Assembly: GCA_009760855.2 (NCBI GenBank)
Contig: WPIO01000077.1
Span: 184,001 to 248,000, forward strand
Length of the DNA: 64,000 bases
DNA from: Cristatella mucedo
Taxonomy: Eukaryota; Bryozoa; Phylactolaemata; Cristatellidae
Reading direction: 5' to 3'
Position 1 is the stretch's first letter, and each line of letters opens with the position of its first letter. A program made the translations under genes and the position numbers. Under the pieces are notes generated by a model. The model saw only the letters and a program-made list of their open reading frames with translations, made no database searches and had not been told where the DNA came from. This document shows positions 11,491 through 22,870 of the stretch, piece by piece.

Positions 11491-12560
11491 TATTATCAGT
11501 AGAGAATGCATTTGACAGCCTAGCAAGTCGATTTCGTGCTTTTCATACACACGCCTTGAACTTTCACCTACCCGTTAAGAGGACGCTGCACACATTTTAA
11601 TTGCGAAAGAGAGGTAGGGGCCGTGTTTCGATGCTCAACGCGATGGGAGGAGCCAAGGGCATGAAGCCCGCTGTTACCCACATTGCAGTAGTGCAGCAAT
11701 AACTAGGCAGGGCAGAGGCAGCAATCAAACTGTTCGAGCTAAACTTCAATGGTATCGACCGATTTGTATGGCAAGACGGAGCATGCCTCGGTGTAAGCTG
11801 TAACCAGTCTAGTAATCATCACAATCTTACCGGTTAGGTTATACAATTTATGCTGGCACATCCTAATGATGTCATCCTTATGATGTCATAAAAACCTGGC
11901 GTAGCTTTTTCTTTCAAATTGCCCTAATTGTACAGACCTATTTTTCCCGAGCTGATCAAGCATATCTTCCATTGGTTATATTAGGTCTTGACTGAGCAAC
12001 TGCTCAACCACAGGCTGCTGACGGTCTTCATAGCGGCCGCGTTTCTTTCTCGATATGTACTGCTCCTTGCGCCAGAGAGCGGCCTCGGGCGACTAGCGAC
12101 CTCGGGCGACTCCAAGCTAGGTGCGAATCTTTACCTAACTTTGTCGTAATATCTTCGGGAATTCCAATGATATCTTCACTGTGAATGTTCACGAGCTGTC
12201 CTCGGATGTATTACTCAAAGCACAACATGCCTAACATAAGTGCTATGTCGAAATTAGTCAATACCTACTGGCTGGCCATCTACCTAGGGTCTGCAAGAAC
12301 CTCCCTGCATCCTTCGTTCGACGTACCAACCGCTCAGTTATCAAACCTACAGCCCGTAAGTTTGCTGCACTGTTTAGCGCTCGCTGTGGTTTTGCTCACT
12401 CGCCATGCCCCAGCATGATGTAAAAAGTCGACCGTCGGCCGTTACTAAGGTTCCATTCGAATTCGAAGCTTCGGCGTCTGCCGTGCCGGCTACGTGCCGC
12501 CTAGCATGCAAGCATGTTAATCGGCGGGACGAAGTTAATTTTTCGCTCGGGAGCAATAAA
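11491..12560. other. No gene recognised
   Basis: No convincing coding frame. Short direct repeats occur (cctcgggcgact twice near 12084-12111). Confidence 0.45.
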
Positions 12561-12569
12561 CCGTTGTAA

Positions 12570-13980
12570 ATGAGCCATCTAGCCGGACCTGTAGTCGCAC
12601 AGTCGGCCGGTGACTACTCGCTGCACCCCCCCACTAAGTCGGCCTGCTGCAAGCTTCGGAAAGCCCATGCAATTATACCTGCTAAATGTCATCTCACTAA
12701 AACCCGAGGGGCTGTTTATTTGGGACCAGGCTGTCCAGAAACTAGATGCATTTTTTTCTGACCGAGACGTGGATTAAGTCCTGCTATTGTGGCTGCGTGT
12801 CTGAGACCACCTCACCTGGGTTCTCATTCTTTCAATCTATGTGGTATGACAAGGTGGGTGGCGGGGCTGCTATTGTTGTTCGCGAATCGTTTGGCTATAA
12901 GAAGCTATACTGCGGTTTTTAGCCTGGGCTATACTTTGAATCCGTGGTTTTCAGGTACCCATCAAAGACTATGCCTCTCAACGTTTTGATCTACCGATCT
13001 CCCTTGTTTACCGAGAATTTTTCGGAGTTCCTCACTAAAGTATTTGTGTGCGACAAGCCGTTATTGATTGCAGGAGAGGTTATCATTTGCGTTGACAATG
13101 CTAGAAACAGTCAGGTCCGCTCTTTCTTGACCCTCTAGAGAATTTCTCCTTGGTCCAATACAAGTTAATTGTACCACACACATCAGCAGCCATATCGTGG
13201 ATCTCGTTATCACAAAGGATATCTGCCCCGTTGAACTTGTTGGTTTGCCCGCTGACCATCTCGTATCATTGTTCAGTCTCGTTCACTGTTCCTTTTCCGT
13301 TACACTTGAAGGCTAACGTCGAGTTTTTCCAGTGACGCCACTTAAAAAAGCATTGAGTTGTATGCATTTTTGAAATCTGTGAGGCAGGTCTTCTTGATCT
13401 GCACCCAGACTCGATTGATAGCCTCAATATACTCGATACTGATGCAGTAAACATGAAACTTATAAGTGCATTGACGAGCTTGAGTGGCGATTCTGTCGTC
13501 GTAAAGAGTCGTGGAGATTCCTTTCAATTCACAAAAACTTCAAAAGATGAAGTACTTCCAGTCAGACTCAAAACAGATTTACATGATGCTGAACAATTTG
13601 CTTGCTAATGCTGAGATGTTTTACTCCCCAGATATTAATGGCTGGGCTGACAAGTTTTCAGCCTTTTTACAGAAACTATTACGCACGTTCGTGCCTCCAA
13701 AGAAGCCCCCTAGGACTACAGCAATTTTTGAGTTGTAACCACGACCTTCTCCAAGAGATTGTTAGAGATTTCTGAATGCAATGTGGCCACCTAAAAAGTG
13801 TCTAGTAAAAAGAGCTCGTCTCCTAAAACCCATATAACATCCCCTCTGTGGTCTTACCTGGAGGATAATATTAGCCCAACCATAACTAAGATTTTTTAAT
13901 GCTTCTCTGGAAAAAGGAATTTGTACTAATGGCCTTCAAGCTGTTTATCTTTAGACCAAGCCTGGATTCAGAGACCCTAC
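12570..13980 (+). pseudogene. Decayed LINE endonuclease domain and RT N-terminal linker
   Basis: Several short plus-strand frames read together as an apurinic-endonuclease-like (EEP) domain of a non-LTR retrotransposon. NVLIYRSPLFTENFSEFL (about 12977-13030) matches the central region; ISSHIVDLVITKD (about 13180-13218, shifted frame) matches the block before the catalytic histidine; and a P-ADH-SLFS block follows near 13250-13280, where an SDH motif is expected. DINGWADKFSAFLQK (about 13630-13680) fits the linker before the RT. Multiple frameshifts and stops make it inactive. Family assignment beyond CR1/Jockey-like is uncertain. Confidence 0.6.
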
Positions 13981-14034
13981 CGACCTCTCATCGGTGTCAC
14001 CAATGACACCAAACGCAGCAAAGATAACGGGAAT

Positions 14035-14098
14035 ATAAGAAAAGTACATTTTTATCGCGCCTTCAGAGAACTCAACCTCTTTCTAGGAACTTGTAATG
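14035..14098 (-). mobile_element. LINE-B 3' tail, reverse orientation
   Basis: The plus strand reads tcgcgccttcagagaactca, then cctctttctagg: the reverse complement of the LINE-B tail. It abuts a LINE-A fragment. Confidence 0.6.
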
Positions 14099-14397
14099 TA
14101 ATGTATCTCTGTCTGTAACTCCACAAAGTCATAAAGACCATGTGGGTATTACGCAGGAGAGTTTTGCATAGCACACTCACAGCCTAAGCGACTTTCGGTA
14201 TTCGGTAGCCAACAGACTTCGAATCACGTAACAAAAAGAAAGTGGGAAGCATAGCAGAGTCAGGAGAGCAGTTGAGGTAGTGAGTAGCATGGAAGTAGCA
14301 GCCCAGGACCGCTGGAAAGGATGTGCCATAGTCGGCTGCAGGAGAATAGTTGTCGTTGCGTATGAATCGTGGAAGCGAGTTCCTCAGTCTAGCACCT
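14099..14397 (-). mobile_element. LINE-A 3' fragment, reverse orientation
   Basis: Closely matches the 3' part of the copy at 9413 (gtaactccacaaagtcataa, then acgcaggagagttttgcata) and stops abruptly at about 14397, where LTR-element integrase sequence starts. Confidence 0.75.
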
Positions 14398-15034
14398 CGT
14401 CGCGGTGGTGTGTTACATCGATCGCAAGACGAGACCAGGGTTCGGTTACTTCAAGACTGCCTCGCTGCCACGAAATCGGCAACGGATCCACTGATCTGCA
14501 GCGCAGACAGGAACGAACAATTTGCTCCACATCGGTTCTGCGGATGTTCGCATTAGGGTGACATAGCCTCGCCAAGTATAGCATCCTGTAGACGCCCAGG
14601 TGGTGCAGATTGTGGAATTGCTTGAGGTCGATATCGTGAGCCGCCAAACTGACCTCAGGAGCGACGGCACCGGTACAGCAAGTCGTGAACTTCAACCACC
14701 TTTGAGGTACTCGCGTCAGCTGGTCCGCTTTGTTCTCCTGCGACCTTACTAAGCTTACAGTCGTCTCCAGGTTGCACTCCGTTACAATATCTTGGAGTAG
14801 GCCCAGTCGTCGTCGAATTATCGCCTCTCCCATGCCGCGCGTCCTCACGGGTTTATCCCCATTGATCAATGAATCCAGCCAACAAAACGCCGAAGTCGAA
14901 TCAGTAACAATTTGAACTTTCTGAAGTCCCCACGCAATAGCGATGTTAAGGCCTTTGATGACGGCTTCTAGCTCGGCGGTGTTGATATGCAAGGTATTGT
15001 CCGGCTTTCGAAGCCACGAGGCATCCTCAACCAC
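14398..15034 (-). pseudogene. LTR retroelement: RNase H end and integrase start
   Basis: On the minus strand this begins VVEDASWLRKPD and continues through an RNase H-like segment (NTAELEAVIKGLNIAI, then VTDSTSAFCWL with an acidic residue and DS). RADQLTRVPQRW-type sequence (here KADQLTRVPQRWL) follows. The integrase zinc-binding segment has HNLHHLG and SCLRCRS (H-H-C-C), and the catalytic core starts at WSRLAIDVTHHRDE with its first Asp. The frame is then cut off at about 14397 by LINE-A, so most of the integrase core is missing. The arrangement fits a Ty3/gypsy-like Pol. Confidence 0.75.
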
Positions 15035-15085
15035 TTTACCGTCAATCTCAAGGCATGTTCAAATAGCGACGCTGCTCGCATCGCA

Positions 15086-15469
15086 TCACAATTTTCCACA
15101 GACGACATAGGACACCTGCCGCGTGCCAGTAACCGGATCAGAAGCTAGCACCCTGCAATGGACGTCATGAGCAATTTCCACAACCTCACGCGGCACTTTG
15201 CTGTCCCAGTCCTGATCTCTGGCTATACGTTTGAGGTAACTGCAAGCGGGTCGCAGCCAGCCGGCTACCGGAAAATGCCCGACAAGTTGCCTACACCAAG
15301 AAAATAACTCTCGCCTCGTCATTACTGACTGTACCGAGCCTATGGCATTATTTCGGCACCATACGAGCTCGTTGCGTTTACTGTCAGTGCGGAGGCCTAG
15401 GACACGATTACCCGGTAACTTTTGAGGTGGTTTTGCTTCAAGTCCGTACTCGCGGAGAAGCTCGGTCAC
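15086..15469 (-). pseudogene. LTR retroelement: RT/RNase H connection region
   Basis: The frame carries MTRRELFSWCRQLVGHFPVA and WLRPACSYLKRIARD, conserved in the RT-to-RNase H connection of gypsy-like Pol proteins in many invertebrates. Just after it the frame reads CDASS, the expected first RNase H Asp, but two in-frame stops lie between here and 15034. The coding capacity is lost. Confidence 0.7.
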
Positions 15470-15489
15470 AAGGTCATTTGAGGCGATAT

Positions 15490-15976
15490 CAGTTCACGAA
15501 AATATCGTCAACATACGAATCCGTGCCGGATCTGACTCGCTCATCCATTGACAACACTTTATTTAAGATAACAGTCATTTTTTGGGTGCAACGTTAAGGC
15601 CCAAACCCAGGCGAGTCAGGCAGTAACGACGGCCATGAAATTCGACCACATGGTACTTCCACAATGATGGGTCTACGCGGAATAATGCAAATAGGCCTTA
15701 CGCAGGTCCACGACGCTTGCGTCCCATTCGCCACCATGCACGAAGTTTATTAGAGCACACGTCCCCTTCAGCCGTGTGGCTCGACACGAACTGGTTGAGC
15801 TCGCGATAGTCGAGGACGAGCCTCACTTTCCCTTTGCTGCTTTGGACCACCGCAATCAAGGGAATCAGCCCGCCGCACTCCCCTCGAAAAGGTTGAAGCC
15901 AACCACACCGTATCCGGTCCTCGACTTCCCGTTCATATTCTGCTTCTACTTCAGCCGGGATGCGATGTGAGGACAC
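15490..15976 (-). pseudogene. LTR retroelement: reverse transcriptase N-terminal part
   Basis: MSSHRIPAEVEAEYEREVED, then GWLQPFRGECGGLIPLIAVV and KVRLVLDYRELNQFVSSHT, are the fingers region of a gypsy-like RT, continuing through DVCSNKLRAWWRMG. The frame breaks at about 15698. The catalytic YIDD-like block is seen only in a shifted frame, near 15490-15520. Confidence 0.7.
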
Positions 15977-16012
15977 GCAGTTCTGGAGCGAGGGGGCCTG
16001 TACGCCTTCTTT

Positions 16013-16546
16013 TCAGTTCCAGCGAACGTGCCACGCACCATCGTGGAATACGGCAGTAAAATCTTTGTCGGAGACTGTAAGCTCGCTCGAATTTACGACC
16101 TTTGCAACGAGCGAGACGTCGGTGGCCGGGCGAGAGCGAGGGCCGGTTACACTGCTTCTTTCGCGGCGGATGCATCGGGTCGCTGGAGCCTCATTACCGA
16201 AGTCAACTTGGCCTTCACCGCCGTGCCCTACACTGACGCCGCCTAGCGCTCTTATGACATCCATCCCAAGGATGACGTCCCAGCCAGCAATTTTATCGGT
16301 CGCCAAACAATTAACCTCCAGCGGTACTCCTTTAATTAACAGACTGACCTTACATGTAGAGGTACAGAGAGCACGGTCGCCGTTCATCATCAAGATACCC
16401 TCACTCGCAGGCTGCAGATCACGAGAGGAGGCCAGCACTGCTGCAAGCACCGTGCGGAAGCAACCAGTGTCAACAAGTGCAGTAGCGAGCTGGCCATTCA
16501 ACATCACGCCAATGGAGGGCAGTCGCACCGGAGTCAAGGGGAGCAC
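16013..16546 (-). pseudogene. LTR retroelement: retropepsin-like aspartic protease
   Basis: The frame contains ATALVDTGCFRTVL with the DTG active-site triad, and ILGMDVIRALG resembling the second conserved protease block (hydrophobic-hydrophobic-G-x-D). It lies between Gag (16849-17290) and RT in the expected order. The open frame is 178 codons and overlaps others. Confidence 0.65.
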
Positions 16547-16848
16547 GCTGGCGCAGGTGCTGGCGGTTCCCCTTAGTCGTTTTTTCGATCGCTGAACTTT
16601 TTACCGCACGCAGCAGCTCGATGATGCGGATCGCCGCTGATCCAGCAAAGTCGCGTGTGCGGCCGCGTGTGCGGCCCGCTTCAAAAAGGCCGGTCGCAGT
16701 ACCGCCTTTTCGAGTCCGGCCTAGACTGCACCACGACGCCACGGGTCTGAGCGCGTCGATTCTCAAAACGGCCAGCGAGACATGCCTCACTTGACGAAAC
16801 AAAGTTCCTCGACATTTCAACCGGCACGGGCAACTCAGCTCACTTTAG

Positions 16849-17290
16849 TTAAGCTTTGGTGAGCGAGCACGCTGCTTGAAGTTGCCGCTTTACGTCATCG
16901 GGTAGGCCCGACACAAATGCGAACTTCAGCAAAGACTCCGGGGGATACGCAGGTGCCCCGGCTTGAGCAGCAAAGACAATTGACGTCAAGCAAACAAGAT
17001 CGGTCAAGTAGACGTCTGGTGACTCACCCTCGCGAAGTTTTCTGCTCGACAACTCATTGTACGCGCGGGAGCAATCGGGCGAAAACTCGCTGAGTGCTCG
17101 TTTCACCTTCGTATAGTCACTTTTATCACCATCCACCAGCCCTTCATAGACTGCAAAAGCTCCGCCAGTTAAATACAAGGGCATGAGTTCGGAAAGATCG
17201 TCATCTTAAACCTTGTTCGTCTTGGCCACGGAGTCCAGTCGAAGTACCCACTCGACAAAGTCTGCTTTACCGTCGTAAGGTGCGATTTTG
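16849..17290 (-). pseudogene. LTR retroelement: Gag fragment
   Basis: The frame from about 17283 reads IAPYDGKADFVEWVLRLDSV, then an in-frame stop (about 17206), then LPLYLTGGAF-type sequence (MPLYLTGGAFAVYEGL) and LREGESPDVYLTDL, the usual capsid pattern of gypsy-like Gag. Cys-rich sequence near 16790 (LCFVK) may be a relict zinc knuckle but is frameshifted. No LTRs were identified; the region above 17290 may include the remnant 5' LTR. Confidence 0.6.
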
Positions 17291-17645
17291 GCTAGCATTA
17301 CCATTGATGCCATCGACTCCATCCCACAAAATAGCTTGTGCTTTGATTCGCCCTTTACACAGAACGCTCGCATCAAACAAACACCAACAATTTATTCTAC
17401 TACTCACAGAGCAGAGGGAGCACGACTTCACTCGCCCCTCTCTCCCACTCCAGTCCCATCTCCTCGCCCACGGCTGTGCCTCGGCCGACCCCGATGGTGA
17501 ATCCACCATCTGTTCAGAGCTACCGGCCTGTCCAAGCCACATCATAGGCGGACCACAGCTTTGCACCGTCGGTGATGCTACTAACAGCTCTTTAGGAAAG
17601 GAGTGGTAACAGCCTACATATAATTAAACTACATCCCGCAAGCCA
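17291..17645. other. No gene recognised; possible leader or LTR remnant
   Basis: Open frames on both strands (17267-17566 minus, 17280-17609 plus) show no domain. Its position next to Gag suggests LTR or leader sequence, but no LTR ends (TG...CA) were demonstrated. Confidence 0.3.
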
Positions 17646-17649
17646 CTCA

Positions 17650-17735
17650 GGCTTTGAGTTCGCTATAGAAAACTCTCCTGCGTAACACCCACATAGTCTT
17701 CGTGGCTTTTTGGAGTTACAGACGGAGATACACTA
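17650..17735 (+). mobile_element. LINE-A 3' end fragment
   Basis: ctctcctgcgtaacacccac, then gtcttcgtggctttttggag and ttacagacggagata: the 3' terminus of LINE-A only. Confidence 0.7.
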
Positions 17736-18915
17736 CATTAGCCGCTTCGCTGAGCACTAGTCGGCTTTAGAAAGTTTCGCTATTGAACTTCATTCGTTGT
17801 TGCACTAGCATCTCCAGCAGAGTCAACATAACCTAACTGCGTTGTCATGCTTAAAATAGAGCCGTATTGGCACGATATTGGATTCTTCAGCTAGCCCCAG
17901 GCACATGTGCATATTTCGCATATGTGCACATACCGTTGTAAATTTACCAAAGGTATTAACCAATAATTAAATTTTTTATTGTTTAAATTACTCAATTTAA
18001 ACCATTTAAATAAAAAATATTGTTATTCTCATTTTGGCTGCATGTGTGTTCTTCAGGATTTATCTAGGCCAAAATTTCTGCGTTTAGAGCCTTTCACGAC
18101 AACCTTGCAGGGTCCTGATGTGTTTGCACTAGCTCTCATGCATTGGTAACTTTTTATGTAGTAGAAATCATTAAGTTCATGCCATTCTTTGTCATAAGGG
18201 CATTGCAAGTTAAGCTAACATTGGCTGAATGAAATCAGAAAGAAGCTGCGTGTTAATGAAAGGCCGGTAGCAGCCCCGTCCCCCCCCCGCCGCTTTCCCC
18301 ACGTGAACCTCTCCGGTGCAATACAACAGTTCATTCCAAATAATTTCCGGTTCCTCAATGCAAAACCTTCAATTTCCGCGACTAGCAGTGACACTGACAC
18401 TGACTCTGACTCGTACTTGAGAGCGAAGTCTCAGATTTTAACTGAATGCTTTAGAGACCTCCAATAACTGGTAGAACAAATCTTCGTTTATTGTTGGGAA
18501 AGCTATTATTACCTTTGAGAATATAGTGAAAACTAGAGTATAGATGTGAAAATAACTCAACTGTTTGGTTAGTCGGGTCCTTCAAGCTCTTGCTGAACGA
18601 GATAAATTAAGCGCTTGAGTAATTGTACAAACTCTCGCGTTTCATAAAACAAGGTTCTAGGTTTGACCTCAAAACGTACCTGCTTGTTTCGTATTATTCT
18701 TCTTCAAATTGAATGAAATAACCTTGCGTTTTTCTCCTATAATTTCTTCAAACGGGGCGACTGACAACCGTGTGCTTTTCAACCTGGGCGGTGCGGCCAT
18801 TTGTAATACTGTTAAAAATGACTGGAGCGGCCGCTCTAACGCATGTAGAGAGCCAAGCACGAAATTTGGTTATCTTAGGGATGCTGCAGGTATATGAATA
18901 TTTTATAATTGTTAA
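17736..18915. other. No gene recognised
   Basis: AT-rich around 17940-18020 and a C-run near 18283-18292. No coding frame longer than about 60 codons. Confidence 0.5.
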
Positions 18916-18917
18916 TT

Positions 18918-19078
18918 GGCTGCTTTAGCCGCATAATTTATATAGCGACAGAAGAGCCTTAGAGGCTTCCATACCGTTTGCAGCTGGCAGTAAAGGATAG
19001 CCCACTGAAGGATTCGAACCTACTACCTCGGTCGTAAAGAGCGAGCACCTTACCTACTGGGCTATCACGGCATATAGG
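18918..19078 (-). repeat. SINE-1 copy, reverse orientation
   Basis: The plus strand reads ttggctgctttagccgcata at the 3' end, the body cgacagaagagccttagagg, then gattcgaacc (B-box complement) and an A-box region complement (tactgggctatcacgg). Confidence 0.8.
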
Positions 19079-19239
19079 TGTAATAAAATCACTGGCTATG
19101 CCTATAGTCGTAGGATTTTATTTCTTTTTACAAAATCTAGTACACCGGTCATGAGCACTGCTGGTCCTTTAGAAGGGCTGGAAAGGGGTACGCAGTATAG
19201 TTCTGTCGGTCTGAGAGAATATGATTATTACAGCGACAA

Positions 19240-19770
19240 TAATAATACTGCATTTGATATTGCGCCATCAGACAACTCCATCTCTTTCTAGGCAATTTAC
19301 ATTTGCTGCAAAGGAATTACGATCGAATGATTAGTGGTAGCATGCTCAATAACAACAAGAATAACATGATTAGGGTTAGCATGCAAGAATGGTTAGTGGC
19401 AACATGCACAGTGTCAGCACACATAAGCACACAAAGGACGAATCACATGCACCCAGTAAACTCTGGGATAAATAAATGCGTTTTTAGTTTCTTTTTAAAT
19501 GTGGTCAAGTCAGGAGATGTCGTGACGAAAGTCGGAAGTGAATTCCAGGCTTTGGAAGCGAACTAAAGGCACTGTCTCCAAAGGATTTGAGCTTCGTACG
19601 AGCTATAGGTAAACGATTAGATTCCGAAAAGCGGATGGTACGATGCTTAGGCTGGTGGGGGAGTAGATCTGACAGGTAGGCTGGAGCAAAAAAGATAAAA
19701 GGACCTAAAAGTGAGTGACGGAATCATGAAGTCGATGCTTTGCTTGACTGGGAGCCAGTGCAGTCTACGA
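19240..19770 (-). mobile_element. LINE-B copy, degenerate, reverse orientation
   Basis: The 3' tail near 19255-19320 reads atattgcgccatcagacaac and ctctttctaggcaatttaca. It is followed by the decayed RT C-terminal region, whose plus-strand reading includes tccaggctttggaagcgaac, the complement of the family's AFSS-x-PKAW region. Confidence 0.7.
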
Positions 19771-20355
19771 GAAATGGTGTTATGTCGCAACAGCAACGCC
19801 GACGACATAATAAGTCGTTTCTTCTCATAGTGATCGAGATAATCAAATCTCTAACCGTGTGCTTTACAACTCACTGAAAGAAAATCAATAAACTGAAGGT
19901 TAATAAAGTGCATGGTATCGTGCTTGTTAAAGCGTTCGTAAGCTTAATAAGGCAAACGAATATCGTGCTTAGGCTAGCAAGCAAAAGTACGCAGGAAGAC
20001 TCTTACGGCTACCGGTTAAAAGTACCACTTGCTGCCAATGTGCACTAAATTATGCACAGGTGATCATGCAAAGGTCACAGAAACAAAAAAGACGGGTTCC
20101 CGGAGGTACATGAAAAGCTGAGCGTAACAAATGCGTCTTTAGCCGTGACTTTAATGATGCAAAGTTCATGGAGGAACCAGAAGTGAGTTCCAGAATTCAT
20201 TGCTTGGCAACTGAAGCATGCTAGAAATTTCAATTTAGTGTGAGAGAGACGGCGAGACGACTGGAAGCCGAGGAACTCACAGGGCGATGGCACATTGAAG
20301 GAGTAAGGAAGTCGGATAGCAAGGCTTATGCAAGCAATTCAAGCGACCTGTAAGC
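19771..20355. other. No gene recognised
   Basis: No frame longer than 75 codons with any recognisable content. Confidence 0.45.
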
Positions 20356-20356
20356 C

Positions 20357-20359
20357 AGA

Positions 20360-20409
<50 letters not shown>

Positions 20410-20440
20410 GAGAGGGAGGGAGGGAGGAGGGAGTGAGAGA
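20357..20440. repeat. (GA)n microsatellite
   Basis: Almost pure GA from 20363 to 20406, then GGGA-rich sequence. Confidence 0.95.
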
Positions 20441-20835
20441 GGTAGAGACTTCAATTCGAGGTCTGAGCTAGTAAGGCGCAGACACAAGCGGTTCGATATG
20501 GTTGCTAGGCCGTTGACGATAGAACCGACGACTTGCGGAGTTTTGTACCAAGTACAGACGATTAACGGTTTTGACCACGAGTCCTAAAAAAAGAAAATGG
20601 CGAAAATCTAGACTCAATGCCAATAAGGCGTGAACTAGTTTGGCTGCCTAACGCTTGTCAAAAGTACGATCTGATTTGTATACTGCTGCTCTGCTGAAAG
20701 GATTGAAAGTGCAAGCAGTTTGCACACCTGTTCTTGTATTTTTGGAATAGCACACCCAGATTACGCTCGTGCTTCAGTGGAGTGATGCTAGATGAATCAA
20801 TCTTGAGGAGGATAGTGACAGAAAGTAATGACAAT
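20441..20835. other. No gene recognised
   Basis: No coding frame or clear repeat. Confidence 0.45.
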
Positions 20836-21090
20836 AGAACATTTGCATAGCACTCTCAGAGAACTAAATCTCTTTCTAAGCACTTTATATGTGCTGGATA
20901 GGAAACAAGCAAATTGGATATTGATTGTGTGCACACTTTTAGAAAGCACAGGCGATTAAAGAACGATTCACGCGGGCGAAGTGAATACTGTAAGGAGAAA
21001 TTTGGTGTTCAGCTTCTTTTTAAATGTCGTCAAACTCGGGGATTGATGGACCTATTCCAGTCCAAAGTGAGTTCCTGCCTTTGATAGTGA
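20836..21090 (-). mobile_element. LINE-B 3' fragment, reverse orientation
   Basis: The plus strand reads gcactctcagagaactaaat and ctctttctaagcactttata, the reverse complement of the LINE-B tail, followed by decayed 3' sequence. Confidence 0.65.
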
Positions 21091-21269
21091 AGTCGTGATA
21101 GCGCCACATATCTGCCACGTAACATTCGCCGCTGCCACCGCGCTTTCGTTTATTTAGGAAGGTAAGCAGGCGGAAGTCGTTTCGCGTGGAAGATCAGCCC
21201 CGTCCTTCGGCACGGAAATCAACTCGTAGCGACAGCCTCTTTACAGTCAAAGGTCGTAGCTATTCAATA

Positions 21270-21412
21270 GCTTCTTTAATATAGCGCCAGAAGAGCTTTA
21301 ATGGCCGCGTCTACCGCTTGCTTGGTCGATAGGATCAACCGCAGCTGACTCGAAGCCACAACGTGAAGGTCGTGAAGGGCGAGCACCCTACCCCTCGGCT
21401 GAGACCCAGATG
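21270..21412 (-). repeat. SINE-1 copy, reverse orientation, diverged
   Basis: agcgccagaagagctttaat, then a diverged body and a head with gactcgaagcc (B-box complement) and ggctgagac. Confidence 0.6.
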
Positions 21413-22432
21413 CGAAGTTTCAAGATCTACGCTATGAGCCAGTAGATAGCTACGTTCGACTGCGCTAGCTAAATTAAAATCGTAAATCAAAAACGTTTAT
21501 TTTACATCAAGGCATGCCAGGTTATCGCGAACAAAGCGTGCTTTGGCGTCTGGCTGTAAGGCAAAAAGGCAGAGCGCAGCTAGCAGTGACGATATTCTGA
21601 AATTAAAGAACAGGTAAGTTCAGTGTTAGCATCGAGTTTGAGGTTGTGGTACACCTGCCTACCGGGCCGCACGCTCTCCTCGTTTTTTTCTTTCACTAGC
21701 ACTTATCCAGTCACTGCACAACCCGACGGAAGCAGCATGGTGTCGAACCATGTGACGCGATGGGCGGTCAACTCATGCTGGAACGCAGACTGCTGTAGCA
21801 TGAATGCCCTAGGCCGCCTACGAAACGGATTGGGCATGATGCGGTTATGTACTCAAGCATTGTCTTCTCACCAAGACTAGGGAACCGGAAGCAGCCGGAA
21901 CGCCGCCGCCGCCTGCGAATGGCTGTCAATGCCCTGCTTTGCTGCTGCTGCTGCTGCTGCAGGAGAATCCATCTCACCCTCCGAGTCTCACGTATAGTAC
22001 TCTGGGCAGCTCTGAAAAGAACAATCTGCCGGTAGCCTGCTGGACTAAATAGCTCTTTTCGTTTCTGCTAGTTGACTATGAGAACATCTTTGCAGGCAAA
22101 TGCCTCCTTATTTGTAAACTGCTACCTACGAACAATTCGATGAATGCACACGATCTTATTGTTCTGATAACTACTGTTAGACTTTGCATAACGTTAGAGC
22201 ATTGCCTCCCATTCAAGGAATCCAACATGGAGTGAATGGTCACTTGCTTGAAATTTTCGACGACAGACCTTCAAATGAATGGCCGCTTGCGACACTTAGT
22301 TGTGGCTGAGAGGTTCCTTATTGTGTTAGGAAACGTTCGATGAAATTGAACGACGCAAAATTTGCCAGCCCTTGGGAATAGCTTATTATTCGCCAGTGTA
22401 ATGGGCAGCGGAAATTGGCTCGCCAATTCTGT
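21413..22432 (-). other. 3' flank / likely 3' UTR of the NCX gene; CTG and CCG triplet runs
   Basis: Immediately downstream of the exchanger's stop codon on the minus strand. A CTG run of about seven units (about 21941-21960) and a nearby CGC run (about 21899-21913) lie here; on the exchanger's sense strand they read CAG and GCG. An AATAAA is present on the minus strand at 21496-21501, but I cannot show that it is the poly(A) signal used. Confidence 0.4.
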
Positions 22433-22554
22433 TCAAAACCCCTTGATGTAGCAGTAGTACTCCAGAGCACTGATTAAAATGTAGATAGCCCAGAGTAGCA
22501 CCATGAACATTGACGTTAAGATTTTGTACTTCCGTGGCCCACCGAGTTCTCCGC
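22433..22554 (-). CDS. NCX: NCX exon m: last membrane segment, C terminus and stop
   Basis: The acceptor tttttttgcag precedes GC GGA GAA. It encodes GELGGPRKYKILTSMFMVLL, then WAIYILISALEYYCYIKGF and a TGA stop at 22433-22435. The GELGGP start and IKGF end match the family's normal C terminus, so this end of the gene is complete. Confidence 0.95.
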
Positions 22555-22689
22555 CTGCAAAAAAAAGTCACGCGGTAACTCAGCTTCCCGACGCAGCACT
22601 AGCTCATCGAGGGCTCACGGCAGCTGCTTCACTTTGTGCGTTCCTTGATAGTAGTGCGGAAACGTAAATATATAGTAGCCCTTCATTTT

Positions 22690-22870
22690 TCATACACCTG
22701 AAACCTGGAACTCTCAGCCTATTGAGGTTCCCTGACTTCGCGACGTTTCACGAGAAACTAAGCAACCTATCTGCTCCTCACAGAGGGTGGGCTTCGTTCG
22801 TCCTTTAAATCTTCCTCCGGTATGCTTAAGCGTGCTAAAATTATTCATCTTATAGACGCTGATCAGTCAA
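22690..22870 (+). repeat. Possible LINE remnant in NCX intron 12
   Basis: One plus-strand reading gives ETWNSQPIEVP, reminiscent of the (K/E)xWNSLP motif of LINE RT ends. Very decayed; could be chance. Confidence 0.25.
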
